A DNA stretch of 64,000 nt from an uncultured Agrobacterium sp. (GTDB lineage: Bacteria; Pseudomonadota; Alphaproteobacteria; Rhizobiales; Rhizobiaceae): assembly GCA_913777615.1 (NCBI GenBank), contig CAJYTK010000004.1, forward strand, positions 62,001 through 126,000. Direction: 5' to 3'. The notes under the pieces are model-generated. The model saw nothing but the letters and a program-made list of their open reading frames with translations, was not told where the DNA came from and did no database searches. How positions within the stretch are numbered: the first letter of the stretch is position 1; each line of letters starts with the position of its first letter. This document shows, piece by piece, positions 52,215 to 60,190 of the stretch. The position numbers were made by a program, and so were the translations under genes.

Positions 52215-52262
52215 CAAGGTGATTTGTCGGCCCAATATCCTTGGGCTGCCTTGGTCACCTTG
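52215..52262 (+). promoter_or_regulatory. Two-tier hairpin upstream of the HugZ-like gene
   Basis: CAAGGTGA (52215-52222) pairs with TCACCTTG (52255-52262), and an inner stem GCCCAA (52230-52235) / TTGGGC (52241-52246) lies inside. The structure ends 10 nt before the start codon, so it could act as a leader element or as a terminator for the TPP gene. Confidence 0.45.
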
Positions 52263-52272
52263 AAAAGCCGGA

Positions 52273-53058
52273 ATGAAGGAACGACAAGCCGCCATGCACA
52301 ACAGCAAAATCCCGGTCATCACACCCCGCAATGCCAAGATCGAAGCTTCGGCTGGTGCGCCATTCGAAGCCATCCGGGTGGCACGCGATGTGCTGCTGAC
52401 ATCCCGAACCTGCGGTCTGGCAACTCTCGATCCCGCAAGCGGCTACCCCTACAATACCGCCACCAACATCGCCGTCGAGCCGGATGGAACACCCTTCTTC
52501 TTCGCAGCCCGCCTGGCGCTTCATGCGCGCAACATCGAGGCCGATCCCCGCATCTCGCTGGTGCTGGCTCCCTTCAACAAGGGCGACGCCCTTACCTTGC
52601 CCCGTCTGACATTGGTCGGCCGGGCGGAACTTATGAGCGACGCGGAAACACCACTCGCCAAGGCGCGCTATATCGCACGCTACCCAAAGGCCAAGCTCTA
52701 CCTCGGTTTGCCGGACACCCAGCTTTACCGGATGAGAATCGACGGTGTCCAGATCAATGGCGGCCCTGCGCGCAACGCCAACAACATCACCGCCGACGAC
52801 CTGCGCACGAATCTGAGCGGCGCAGACAGTTTGATCGCTGCGGTTGACGACGAGATTTCCCGCATCAACGCAATCAAGGGCGAAGCCTCACGGCTCGCCG
52901 TCATGGCCGGTAGGAAGCCCGGGGCATGGAACGTCACCTCGATCGATCCTGACGGCGTCAATCTGGCCTCGTCACAGGATCTGGCAAGACTGTGGTTTGC
53001 CGAGCGGGTCACCGACTTGAATCAACTTGCCAAGGCACTGACTCAATCTGCGAAGTGA
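52273..53058 (+). CDS. HugZ-like heme-utilisation / PNPOx-fold protein
   Basis: 261 residues: an N-terminal split-barrel flavin- or heme-binding domain of the pyridoxamine-phosphate-oxidase fold (RTCGLATLDPASGYPYNTATNIAV) and a C-terminal DUF2470-type domain (ISRINAIKGEASRLAVMAG, then SIDPDGVNL). HugZ proteins degrade heme in Helicobacter and Campylobacter; relatives in rhizobia are annotated as pyridoxamine-oxidase-like. ATG 52273 is used; ATG 52294 is possible. Confidence 0.8.
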   Translation: MKERQAAMHNSKIPVITPRNAKIEASAGAPFEAIRVARDVLLTSRTCGLATLDPASGYPYNTATNIAVEPDGTPFFFAARLALHARNIEADPRISLVLAPFNKGDALTLPRLTLVGRAELMSDAETPLAKARYIARYPKAKLYLGLPDTQLYRMRIDGVQINGGPARNANNITADDLRTNLSGADSLIAAVDDEISRINAIKGEASRLAVMAGRKPGAWNVTSIDPDGVNLASSQDLARLWFAERVTDLNQLAKALTQSAK

Positions 53059-53123
53059 TCGCGGTAAGCGATTCGAACGGAAAGAGAATTGGCCGTTCTC
53101 GCACATAATCTCCGTCCAACGAA

Positions 53124-53150
53124 AAAGCCGGCCCAATGGACCGGCTTTCA
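53124..53150. terminator. Terminator between the HugZ-like gene and ridA
   Basis: AAAGCCGG (53124-53131) / CCGGCTTT (53141-53148) with a 9-nt loop. A-rich flank on the left gives a T-run for ridA on the minus strand; it may also stop the convergent HugZ-like gene. Confidence 0.75.
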
Positions 53151-53170
53151 AAACATCTATCGCCTGACGA

Positions 53171-53512
53171 TCAGATTGCGGCGGTGACGATGAATTCGAC
53201 CTTGTAGTCCGGCGTCGCGAGCGCTGCTTCGCTGGTGGCGCGGGCTGGCGGGTTTGCCGGGTCGATCCAGCCTTCCCAGACGGCGTTCATCTCACCGAAG
53301 GTGGACATGTCGGAAAGGTAGATGATCGTCTGCAGGATCTTCGACTTGTCGGAGCCGGCCAGAGCCAGCAGGCGATCGACTTCAGCCAGCGCGGACTTGC
53401 TCTGCTCGGTCACGGAGGTGCCTTCGCCGACCTGACCTGCGAGGTAGACGGTGTTGCCGTGAACGACCGCGCCGCTCATGCGCTTGCCGGGTTCGATGCG
53501 CTTGATGCTCAT
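53171..53512 (-). CDS. RidA family protein
   Basis: 113-residue YjgF/YER057c/UK114 protein; the archetype hydrolyses reactive enamine/imine intermediates. Seen are GAVVHGNTVYLAGQVGE, LAEVDRLLALAGSDKSKI and the C-terminal PARATSEAALATPDYKVEF with an Arg at the expected active-site region. It is not certain whether it is the archetypal RidA or another Rid subgroup. AGGAG lies 7 nt before ATG 53512. It follows the DUF442-type gene by 43 nt, likely one operon. Confidence 0.9.
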   Translation of the reverse strand: MSIKRIEPGKRMSGAVVHGNTVYLAGQVGEGTSVTEQSKSALAEVDRLLALAGSDKSKILQTIIYLSDMSTFGEMNAVWEGWIDPANPPARATSEAALATPDYKVEFIVTAAI

Positions 53513-53555
53513 AGTAAAACTCCTGTTTGGTAGGCTTTGGATAAGAGGTGCGGGA

Positions 53556-53894
53556 TCAGCCCCGCAGATGATGGGTCTTTTCGTAGATGGCAGTGGAGCG
53601 TGCGCCGGAGCGGCAATAGCCAAGCATGGGGCGCTGCAATTCATCCAGCGCATCCACCATGCCGGCCACGGCATCGGGATCGACGCCAAAGCGGCCGACC
53701 GGCACATGCATGATGGTGAGGCCAAGCTCTTCAGCACGTTCGGCGATATCGGCAAAACGCGGCTGGCCTTCTTCCTCGTCATCCGGGCGGTGGCATACGA
53801 TGGATTTGAAGCCAAGCGCTTTCACCTCGTCGAGATCGGCCACGCTGATCTGTCCGGTAACGGAGTAATCGTCATCGATGCGTCTGATATCCAT
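53556..53894 (-). CDS. TIGR01244/DUF442-type phosphatase-like protein
   Basis: 112-residue protein of the dual-specificity-phosphatase-like family that is also found fused to beta-lactamase-like sulfur dioxygenases (Blh/BigR systems). The active loop reads YCRSGARS, with the Cys and Arg conserved. MDIRRIDDDYSVTGQISVADL is the typical start. Here the lactamase domain is absent. Function is unresolved; sulfur metabolism or phosphatase roles are both conceivable. Confidence 0.82.
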   Translation of the reverse strand: MDIRRIDDDYSVTGQISVADLDEVKALGFKSIVCHRPDDEEEGQPRFADIAERAEELGLTIMHVPVGRFGVDPDAVAGMVDALDELQRPMLGYCRSGARSTAIYEKTHHLRG

Positions 53895-54017
53895 CTTCTA
53901 TCCTCCGAGGGTAACGGCTTCGTAGCGCTCCAGGACCGCCATTTCACGAATTCCGCCTCCGATGTAAGGGGTTGAGCCGGATGCGTCAATGACAGGCCTT
54001 TCCAATTAAACAGCGGT

Positions 54018-54854
54018 TTAAAGAATAGAAAAGCGCAAACCATAGGTGCGGCTTTCACCCGGCTGCAGCATGTTGAACTCGCCCTCACGCTCCAACTCAG
54101 CCCGGTCGACCCACCGGTGCGAAACAGGCTCTATGCCAAGCACATTGGCGGGGCTCTTCTGGTTTCGCCACATCTGCAGATAGGGCAATGTGTCGGTGCG
54201 AAAAGAAACCTTGAGGGTGCGACCGCCAATCGACGCAATTGGCCCAAGTGTCAGCGATGACCAGCCGTTTTCCGCCTGCGCGGGGACACAAAAGACGCTG
54301 CCGGGCTCCTCGCCGAAACGCCAGCCAAAGCCGCCACCTTCAAAGGATGCGCTCTCCAGCCGCACGGCGTCGTCGAAGAGCTTCGCAGCGACGTTCACGT
54401 GATACATGAGGAAGGTAGGACGGGTGTGATCACTGGTATTGGTCACGCGGTCCTCTAGGCTTACCTCTCCGGTCGCACCATCGATTCGCCAAATCCGTTC
54501 CAGCAGCGCCGTGCCGCCGTCAGCCAGCCCGACCGGAACCCGCGCCGCAGCTTCGGCATTACCGTCGGTCAGAGACCATCGGGTGATCTCCGCAGTATGA
54601 GAGGAGAAAGAGCCATGCAACGGGTATTTCCGTCCACTCGCATCGCCTGCAATCGGTTGGGGATGGCGAATATGATCAGGACCGCAGGTGAACAAGAACC
54701 CCTCAAGCGAGTGATCGATTCTCGGATCGCCGTCATCCGGAATGGCGCGCTCGGGTGCGATATTCACACCATCGACGATGCAAGGGCCGATATCAAGCAT
54801 GGATGTGTCGTCGAGAAAGATGGACGGCGACTTTCCGGCTTTGAATTCTTTCAT
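54018..54854 (-). CDS. DUF4432-type aldose-1-epimerase-like protein
   Basis: 278-residue galactose-mutarotase-fold protein. Family-like segments include DHSLEGFLFTCGPDHIRHP, PLHGSFSSH with a conserved His, MYHVNVAA (active His) and the C-terminal MWRNQKSPANVLGIEP. It probably interconverts or isomerises a sugar or sugar acid. ATG 54854 has GGAGGAG 7 nt upstream. It may head a unit with the two small genes that follow after 123 nt. Confidence 0.8.
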   Translation of the reverse strand: MKEFKAGKSPSIFLDDTSMLDIGPCIVDGVNIAPERAIPDDGDPRIDHSLEGFLFTCGPDHIRHPQPIAGDASGRKYPLHGSFSSHTAEITRWSLTDGNAEAAARVPVGLADGGTALLERIWRIDGATGEVSLEDRVTNTSDHTRPTFLMYHVNVAAKLFDDAVRLESASFEGGGFGWRFGEEPGSVFCVPAQAENGWSSLTLGPIASIGGRTLKVSFRTDTLPYLQMWRNQKSPANVLGIEPVSHRWVDRAELEREGEFNMLQPGESRTYGLRFSIL

Positions 54855-55066
54855 CAGCGGCTCCTCCCAGGCATGTCTGCGGCACACTCGACCAGGGTTT
54901 TCCTGCGAGAATGCGAAAATTCCGTGACGCAATTGACGCATCGCTCACGCAAAAGCTATCGCAGCCGCGTAAAATTAAGATTGCATTAACCGCGAATTCA
55001 CCTTTTTCACAATAGGGTCAAGATTACCGTGTGTTTATTGGGACTAACCCAAGGGATCGCAAGAAC

Positions 55067-56521
55067 GTGAAACTTTTTCTTAACGCCGTGTTCTGTCTCG
55101 CAGTCGCAGCGTCGCCGGTGCTTGCACCGTCGAACGCGTCCGCACAACAGCGCTATGTCACTCAGGACCAGGGCGTTCTGGTCGCACCCGACGGCACCGT
55201 TCTGGATTATCTGCCGAACCCGAACGATGTGGTCATCAGCCGTGACCGCATGGGTCGCACCGTTTATTACGATCGCTACGGCAATCTCGTCGGCACGCAG
55301 ATGCCCGGCGGCGCTCAGCAACAGCCGCAGGCGCCGCGTGATCCCTATCAGGCACAGCGCGACCCCTATTATAGCGAGCCGGACACCTACTACCCACCGC
55401 CACCCGGTCGTTATCGCGAGCCGGAGCAGCCACGGCGGAGCTATGGGTACCAGGAAAATCAACGCTATCAGGGCCAAGGCCAGTACCGCGACTATCGCGA
55501 GTTTCGCAATGATGGCAACAGCGACGGGGTCTACACCGGCTCCGTCGAGCCGCGCCGTGGTGATGTCGAAAGCGGTCCTTTGAGCCAGCCCATGCCGGGT
55601 GAAAGCACCACCGCTGCCGTGCCCCAGCCAGACCATCTGATCGAACGAAACCAGCCTGTCACCGCACCGGTCAATCGTTCGCGCCAGGAGATCGTCGCCC
55701 TTCAAGTCTTTCTAGACCGCGAAGGCATCTCTCCCGGTGTGATCGATGGCAAGATGGGCGACAACGTCAACAAGGCAATTGCGGCTTGGCAGGAGATGAC
55801 CGGCGAAAGGCTGGATCCCAACAATACCGACGACATTCTGGAGCGCCTGCGCAACAGCGGCGGTCTGGCGATCGTGGATTACACGATTACAGCAGCCGAT
55901 GCAGCGGGCCCTTACGTCGCCTCTATTCCAGACGACTACGCCGCCAAGGCCGCTCTCCCCGCCATGTCCTACACGTCCACGACGGAAGCCCTGGCCGAGC
56001 GCTTCCACATGGATGAGACCTATTTGAAGGAACTCAACCCCGGCGTCGATTTCACCGTTCCTGGCACCATCATCAAGGTTGCAAACCCCGGTGAACCGAA
56101 GAAGGGCCAAGTTGCCCGCATCGTAGCGCATAAGGGTATCAAACAGGTCTTTGCCTATGACGAAAGCGGCACGCTGATCGCTGCCTATCCGGCGACCATC
56201 GGTTCTTCAGACACGCCCTCGCCAAGCGGCACACATACGGTTGAGCGCATCGCGCTGAACCCGGGCTATACCTATAATCCGAAGATCAACTTCCAGCAGG
56301 GCCAGAACACTCAGATCCTACAAATCCCGCCAGGCCCGAACGGCCCAGTCGGAACAGTCTGGATTGCGCTCTCCAAGCCGACCTACGGCATCCATGGAAC
56401 GCCAGAGCCCTCCAAGATCGGCAAGACCAACAGCCATGGCTGTATCCGCCTGACCAACTGGGATGCAACGGAATTGGCGAAGATGGTCCGCCCCGGCGTC
56501 GTGGTAGAATTCGCGGAGTAA
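55067..56521 (+). CDS. L,D-transpeptidase (YkuD) with peptidoglycan-binding domain
   Basis: 484-residue periplasmic enzyme that forms 3-3 (DAP-DAP) cross-links or attaches proteins to peptidoglycan, a major activity in polar-growing Rhizobiales. Signal peptide residues 1-27 (cleavage near ASA-QQ), a Tyr/Pro/Gln-rich region, a PG_binding_1 module at ~215-260, a LysM-like segment, and a YkuD domain with catalytic Cys459 in SHGCIRLTNW. GTG 55067 is chosen: AAGGGA lies 10 nt upstream and it begins a proper signal peptide; an in-frame GTG at 55031 does not. Confidence 0.93.
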   Translation: MKLFLNAVFCLAVAASPVLAPSNASAQQRYVTQDQGVLVAPDGTVLDYLPNPNDVVISRDRMGRTVYYDRYGNLVGTQMPGGAQQQPQAPRDPYQAQRDPYYSEPDTYYPPPPGRYREPEQPRRSYGYQENQRYQGQGQYRDYREFRNDGNSDGVYTGSVEPRRGDVESGPLSQPMPGESTTAAVPQPDHLIERNQPVTAPVNRSRQEIVALQVFLDREGISPGVIDGKMGDNVNKAIAAWQEMTGERLDPNNTDDILERLRNSGGLAIVDYTITAADAAGPYVASIPDDYAAKAALPAMSYTSTTEALAERFHMDETYLKELNPGVDFTVPGTIIKVANPGEPKKGQVARIVAHKGIKQVFAYDESGTLIAAYPATIGSSDTPSPSGTHTVERIALNPGYTYNPKINFQQGQNTQILQIPPGPNGPVGTVWIALSKPTYGIHGTPEPSKIGKTNSHGCIRLTNWDATELAKMVRPGVVVEFAE

Positions 56522-56541
56522 ACTCCAACCTCTGAAAACAG

Positions 56542-56574
56542 AAATCCCCGGCCTCTGACCGGGGATTTTTTTGT
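56542..56574 (+). terminator. Terminator after the L,D-transpeptidase gene
   Basis: AAATCCCCGG (56542-56551) / CCGGGGATTT (56559-56568) with a 7-nt loop, running straight into seven T. Confidence 0.93.
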
Positions 56575-56635
56575 TTCTAGACCACTGCCGCGCCTATGAG
56601 AAGCCGATCGAAGAAGTGGAGGAGGCAGGTTCTCC

Positions 56636-57865
56636 TCAGCCCAGTCTCACCGCCCGCCTCTCTCCTCTGCGTTCTGTTAGAAAGAAACCAAGCGCCATGA
56701 CCGGCAGTGCAAAACCCAGCCATGAGGCCGCCGTCCACTGCCCACGGGAATAGGCCCAGCCACCAAGAGCCGATCCGACCGCGCCACCCATAAAGAAGGT
56801 TGCCATGAAGACGCCGTTGAGGCGGCTGCGGAACTCTGCGCCGAGCGCAAAGATGGCACGCTGGCTCAGCACCAGATTGGTGGTGACAGCAAAGTCCAGG
56901 ATGATGGCGGCGATAACGAGGAGCGCTAGAGACAGATGCGACCCTTCCGGTGCGATATGCGTAACGAGAAAGGAGATCGCAGCCGCGCTGAGCGCAAAGA
57001 GCGTCGCGCCCCACGTCCAGCCTCGATCCGCCACACGTCCGGCTATGGGAGCCGCGATGGCACCGGCTGCTCCTGCCAGCGCGAAGAGCGCGATTTGCCC
57101 TTGCGATAGCTGGAAAGCGGGACCGCTCAGATAAAGAGGCGTGGTCGTCCAGAACAGACTGAAGGCCCCGAACATGGCTGCCTGATAGCCTGAGCGCCGC
57201 TGCAGAACGGGCGTCGTGCGAGCAAGTTCTGCCATTGAAGCCAGCAGAGCGCGATAGGGCAGCTTGGCATCAGGCATGCGCCGCGGCAGTTGACGGTAGA
57301 GCACAGTCGCCAGAATACCCATCGCCACAGCGGAAACAAGGAAAACACCGCGCCAGGAGACGAACTCCGACAGGATGCTGGAGGCCGGGCGCGCCAGCAT
57401 GATGCCAACCATCAACCCGCTCATGACATTTCCGACAACACGGCCGCGAATTGCGGCTGGTGTCATGTGTGCCGCAAAGGGAACGATCATCTGAACCGCT
57501 ACAGAGCTGACACCAACAAGAAACATAGCAAACAGAAAAGGACCGGCATGTGGCGCGAGCGCCGCCGAAATCAGAGCCAGAACCGCCGTGGCAACAGTAC
57601 CGACAATGAGCTTGCGATTTTCAACGAGATCGCCGAGCGGTACGACGAAAAGAAGTCCTAGCCCATAGCCGATCTGAGTAAGCGTCACGATCAGCCCGGT
57701 CGCGGCCGACGAAAGGCCCAGTTCAGGGCCGATCACACCTGCTAGCGGCTGTGCGTAATAAATGTTCGCTGCCACGAGCCCGCAGGCGCTCGCCAGCAAA
57801 AATATCATCGCGGAAGACATCGTCTCTTCCGTCGGTTCATCCGTGTCGATAGCTTTCAACGCCAT
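56636..57865 (-). CDS. MFS transporter (Bcr/CmlA/YnfM-like exporter)
   Basis: 409-residue 12-helix major facilitator. FVVPLGDLVENRKLIVG is the loop 2-3 motif, and AAHMTPAAIRGRVVGNVMSGLMVGIML the motif C-like region of drug/proton antiporters. Its regulator-like TetR gene lies 49 nt upstream in the same direction. ATG 57865 has GGAG 7 nt upstream; longer frames are unsupported. Likely an exporter of a toxic compound or metabolite that is sensed by the TetR protein. Confidence 0.9.
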   Translation of the reverse strand: MALKAIDTDEPTEETMSSAMIFLLASACGLVAANIYYAQPLAGVIGPELGLSSAATGLIVTLTQIGYGLGLLFVVPLGDLVENRKLIVGTVATAVLALISAALAPHAGPFLFAMFLVGVSSVAVQMIVPFAAHMTPAAIRGRVVGNVMSGLMVGIMLARPASSILSEFVSWRGVFLVSAVAMGILATVLYRQLPRRMPDAKLPYRALLASMAELARTTPVLQRRSGYQAAMFGAFSLFWTTTPLYLSGPAFQLSQGQIALFALAGAAGAIAAPIAGRVADRGWTWGATLFALSAAAISFLVTHIAPEGSHLSLALLVIAAIILDFAVTTNLVLSQRAIFALGAEFRSRLNGVFMATFFMGGAVGSALGGWAYSRGQWTAASWLGFALPVMALGFFLTERRGERRAVRLG

Positions 57866-57882
57866 AACGTCACTCCAAATTA

Positions 57883-57898
57883 GAAAACATTCGTTTCC
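57883..57898. promoter_or_regulatory. Candidate TetR operator before the MFS gene
   Basis: GAAAACATTCGTTTCC, an imperfect GGAAA-N6-TTTCC dyad, matches the site before the tetR gene in 12 of 16 bases. It lies in the 49-nt gap between tetR and the MFS gene. Confidence 0.5.
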
Positions 57899-57914
57899 GA
57901 AATAAGCAAAAAGA

Positions 57915-58535
57915 TCAATCGAAAATGCGCATGGCGGCATCAACGACCGAAGACATTTCCTCCCGTGTGGGGGCGGTCTTGCCGACAACCCGCATTCCGT
58001 ACAGCAGACAAAGCGCCGTTTTCGCAAGGACATCACAATCCGCTGTGTTTGTGATAGAGCCGTCTGCCTGCCCTGCTTGGACAAGGCGGGCCAGTATATT
58101 TTCACGCACCTTGATCGCGCTTCGAACGACGCGAGCTACATCCTCATCCAGCGACGCGAGATCGGCCACGGCACCGACGATCAGACAGCCTTGCTCACCA
58201 GATGATCCCGCCGAGTTTCCCGCGTAGAACTCCATGGCAGCCCGCAGCTTCTCGCGGCCATTTTCGCCGGCCTGGACCCTTGCCTCGAACCGCTTCGTCT
58301 GCACAAGCTTGTAGCGCTCGATGGCAGCGATATAGATATCCTTCTTGTCCTTGAAGGCCTTGTAGAGGCTGCCCTGCGTCAGCTCCATCGCCCCCGTCAG
58401 ATCGCCGACGGAGGTGGCGTGGAAGCCGCGCTCTGCGAACACGCCAATGGCCCTGTCGATAGCGGCATCGACATCGAATTCACGCGGACGTCCGCGCTGG
58501 CGCTGTGATGGGAATGAGGAAGCAATTTCTGTCAT
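57915..58535 (-). CDS. TetR-family transcriptional repressor
   Basis: 206 residues. The N-terminal HTH (DAAIDRAIGVFAERGFHATSVGDL, then LTQGSLYKAFKDKKDIY) is typical of TetR; the C-terminal helical domain would bind the ligand. It precedes and probably controls the MFS gene. ATG 58535 begins MTEIASSF; no good ribosome binding site is seen, so the transcript may be leaderless or weakly translated. Confidence 0.92.
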   Translation of the reverse strand: MTEIASSFPSQRQRGRPREFDVDAAIDRAIGVFAERGFHATSVGDLTGAMELTQGSLYKAFKDKKDIYIAAIERYKLVQTKRFEARVQAGENGREKLRAAMEFYAGNSAGSSGEQGCLIVGAVADLASLDEDVARVVRSAIKVRENILARLVQAGQADGSITNTADCDVLAKTALCLLYGMRVVGKTAPTREEMSSVVDAAMRIFD

Positions 58536-58548
58536 GAAAGGAGATATA

Positions 58549-58564
58549 GGAAATGATCGTTTCC
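58549..58564. promoter_or_regulatory. Candidate TetR operator before tetR
   Basis: GGAAATGATCGTTTCC is a nearly perfect dyad (14 of 16 bases pair) 14 nt upstream of the tetR start. Confidence 0.55.
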
Positions 58565-58667
58565 AAATCAAGCGTAATTTTTGGATGGCACGCCGCGGCT
58601 TGATGAGGAGCGCTCGATCTGACGTTTGTAAACCGGCCAGTTATGATCGCTAACGACCAGGCATGAG

Positions 58668-58694
58668 GCGATCCCTAATTGGCGTAGGGATCGC
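58668..58694 (-). terminator. Hairpin after the parA-like gene
   Basis: GCGATCCCTA (58668-58677) / TAGGGATCGC (58685-58694), 10-bp perfect stem and 7-nt loop, 30 nt past the stop. No clear T-tract. Confidence 0.6.
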
Positions 58695-58723
58695 AAGAAT
58701 CCATGACGTCGAGGATATAAAGA

Positions 58724-59434
58724 TCAGGCTGCTTTGCGACCGAACCTGAAATCCCGTCCAGAACGAACCACGCGCGCGGGAAGAAGGGTCAGCACCTCGG
58801 ATGCAAAGAGCCGGACATTCTCCAGTGCCTTGTCGACGTTGCTGACCTTCTGACAGTCGAGTGCTGCAATCGTGCCGCCATGATCGAAGATATCGCGGAA
58901 GGCCGCGCGTTCGGCAATCGGCGTATTGAGAACGCGGACATTGCGCTTTTCCAGCAGCATCTTGACCTGAAGCAGAGCGCGGGTGCTGACCATCGCGTTC
59001 ACACGCGTCAGCACGACGGAATGGTCGATCTTCCTGCCCATCTTCATGTCGAGAAATGCGAGGTGATCCATGACTTCCGCAGCGCCACGCGCATCCATGG
59101 CCGAACCCTGCACGGGAATGAGAACGTGGTCGGAAATCCCGAGCGCCATCGTCAAGAGCGGGCTCTTGGTGCCGGGAAGATCTATGAGGAAACAGTCCGT
59201 ATTGGAGCGGTTCTCGCGAATATGACCTTCCAGGGACGCCATGGTCACGTTGGAAATGACGCTGAGATTGTTGATCGAGCCGGAGAGCTCGAACCAATGC
59301 GAAATCCAAAGCTGCGGATCGGCATCGAGAACCGTGACGCGGTGACCGGTACGGGCAAGTTCCGTTGCCAGCAGAAGAACTGCTGTCGTCTTGCCTGCCC
59401 CACCCTTGGTATTGGCGAATGTAATGACTGTCAT
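58724..59434 (-). CDS. Orphan ParA/VirC1-like ATPase
   Basis: 236-residue deviant Walker ATPase: KGGAGKTT at residues 10-17 with the signature lysine, VLDADPQ, and LIDLPGT. It has no N-terminal HTH, so it is of the short (type Ib or VirC1/MipZ-like) class. No parB or centromere-like repeats lie nearby, so a role in chromosome or plasmid partition is unlikely to be encoded here; positioning of a protein complex is possible. Confidence 0.88.
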   Translation of the reverse strand: MTVITFANTKGGAGKTTAVLLLATELARTGHRVTVLDADPQLWISHWFELSGSINNLSVISNVTMASLEGHIRENRSNTDCFLIDLPGTKSPLLTMALGISDHVLIPVQGSAMDARGAAEVMDHLAFLDMKMGRKIDHSVVLTRVNAMVSTRALLQVKMLLEKRNVRVLNTPIAERAAFRDIFDHGGTIAALDCQKVSNVDKALENVRLFASEVLTLLPARVVRSGRDFRFGRKAA

Positions 59435-59602
59435 AGCGACCCCGAAATGTCAGAGCCTAGGAAGTGCGATGCTCTGGAATGCACCGAAGCATGGTGCTTG
59501 GGAGAGTGTTAACCAATATGGTTAACAAATTGGAAACACCGGCGGAATGGCGCCTCGGTGCGGCACCGCTCCTCCGTTCAGGGGCACTGTGGATTGCCCC
59601 AA

Positions 59603-60079
59603 TCAGTCGCCGCGCCTCGCGGCCTCGATCTTTGCCACATCGATCTTTTTCATTGTCATCATTGCCGCGAATGCCCGTTTGGCTTCACCGCCGCCAGCAG
59701 CCAGCGCGTCCGTGAGACTGCGCGGCGTTATCTGCCAGGAGATGCCCCATTTGTCCTTACACCAGCCACATTCGCTTTCCTGACCGCCATTACCGACGAT
59801 GGCGTTCCAGTAGCGGTCGGTTTCCTCCTGGTCGTCGGTTGATATCTGAAAGGAAAAAGCTTCGCTGTGCTTGAAGGTCGGTCCACCATTCAGGCCAATG
59901 CAGGGTATTCCGGCAACGGTGAACTCCACCACCAGAACGTCACCCTGGCTGCCACTCGGATAATCTCCGGGCGCCCGGGTGATGGCGCCTACCGCGCTGT
60001 TTGGAAAGGTCTGCGCATAAAACCGCGCCGCGGCCTCGGCGTCTTTGTCGTACCAGATACAGATCCTGTTCTTGTTCAT
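59603..60079 (-). CDS. PhnB-like VOC protein
   Basis: 158-residue protein of the PhnB / 3-demethylubiquinone-methyltransferase-like VOC group: ICIWYDKDAEAAARFYAQTFPNS at the start, CIGLNGGPTFKHSEAFSF in the middle and CGWCKDKWGISWQITP near the C-terminus. Despite common names it is not expected to be a methyltransferase. ATG 60079 follows a GGAGGAAGGA purine run. It stands alone. Confidence 0.87.
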   Translation of the reverse strand: MNKNRICIWYDKDAEAAARFYAQTFPNSAVGAITRAPGDYPSGSQGDVLVVEFTVAGIPCIGLNGGPTFKHSEAFSFQISTDDQEETDRYWNAIVGNGGQESECGWCKDKWGISWQITPRSLTDALAAGGGEAKRAFAAMMTMKKIDVAKIEAARRGD

Positions 60080-60190
60080 GATCCTTCCTCCCATGGAAAT
60101 AAGGATCATAACGCGTTTATCAGTACGTAGCGATATTCAGGTCTCTACCGAAGGCTGGCGGCGGGACGCGTGAAGCCCCGCCTCTATCGG

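Noticed and set aside
58724-59434. Plasmid partition locus
   Set aside because: No parB, no repABC genes and no iteron or centromere repeats nearby; surrounding genes are chromosomal.
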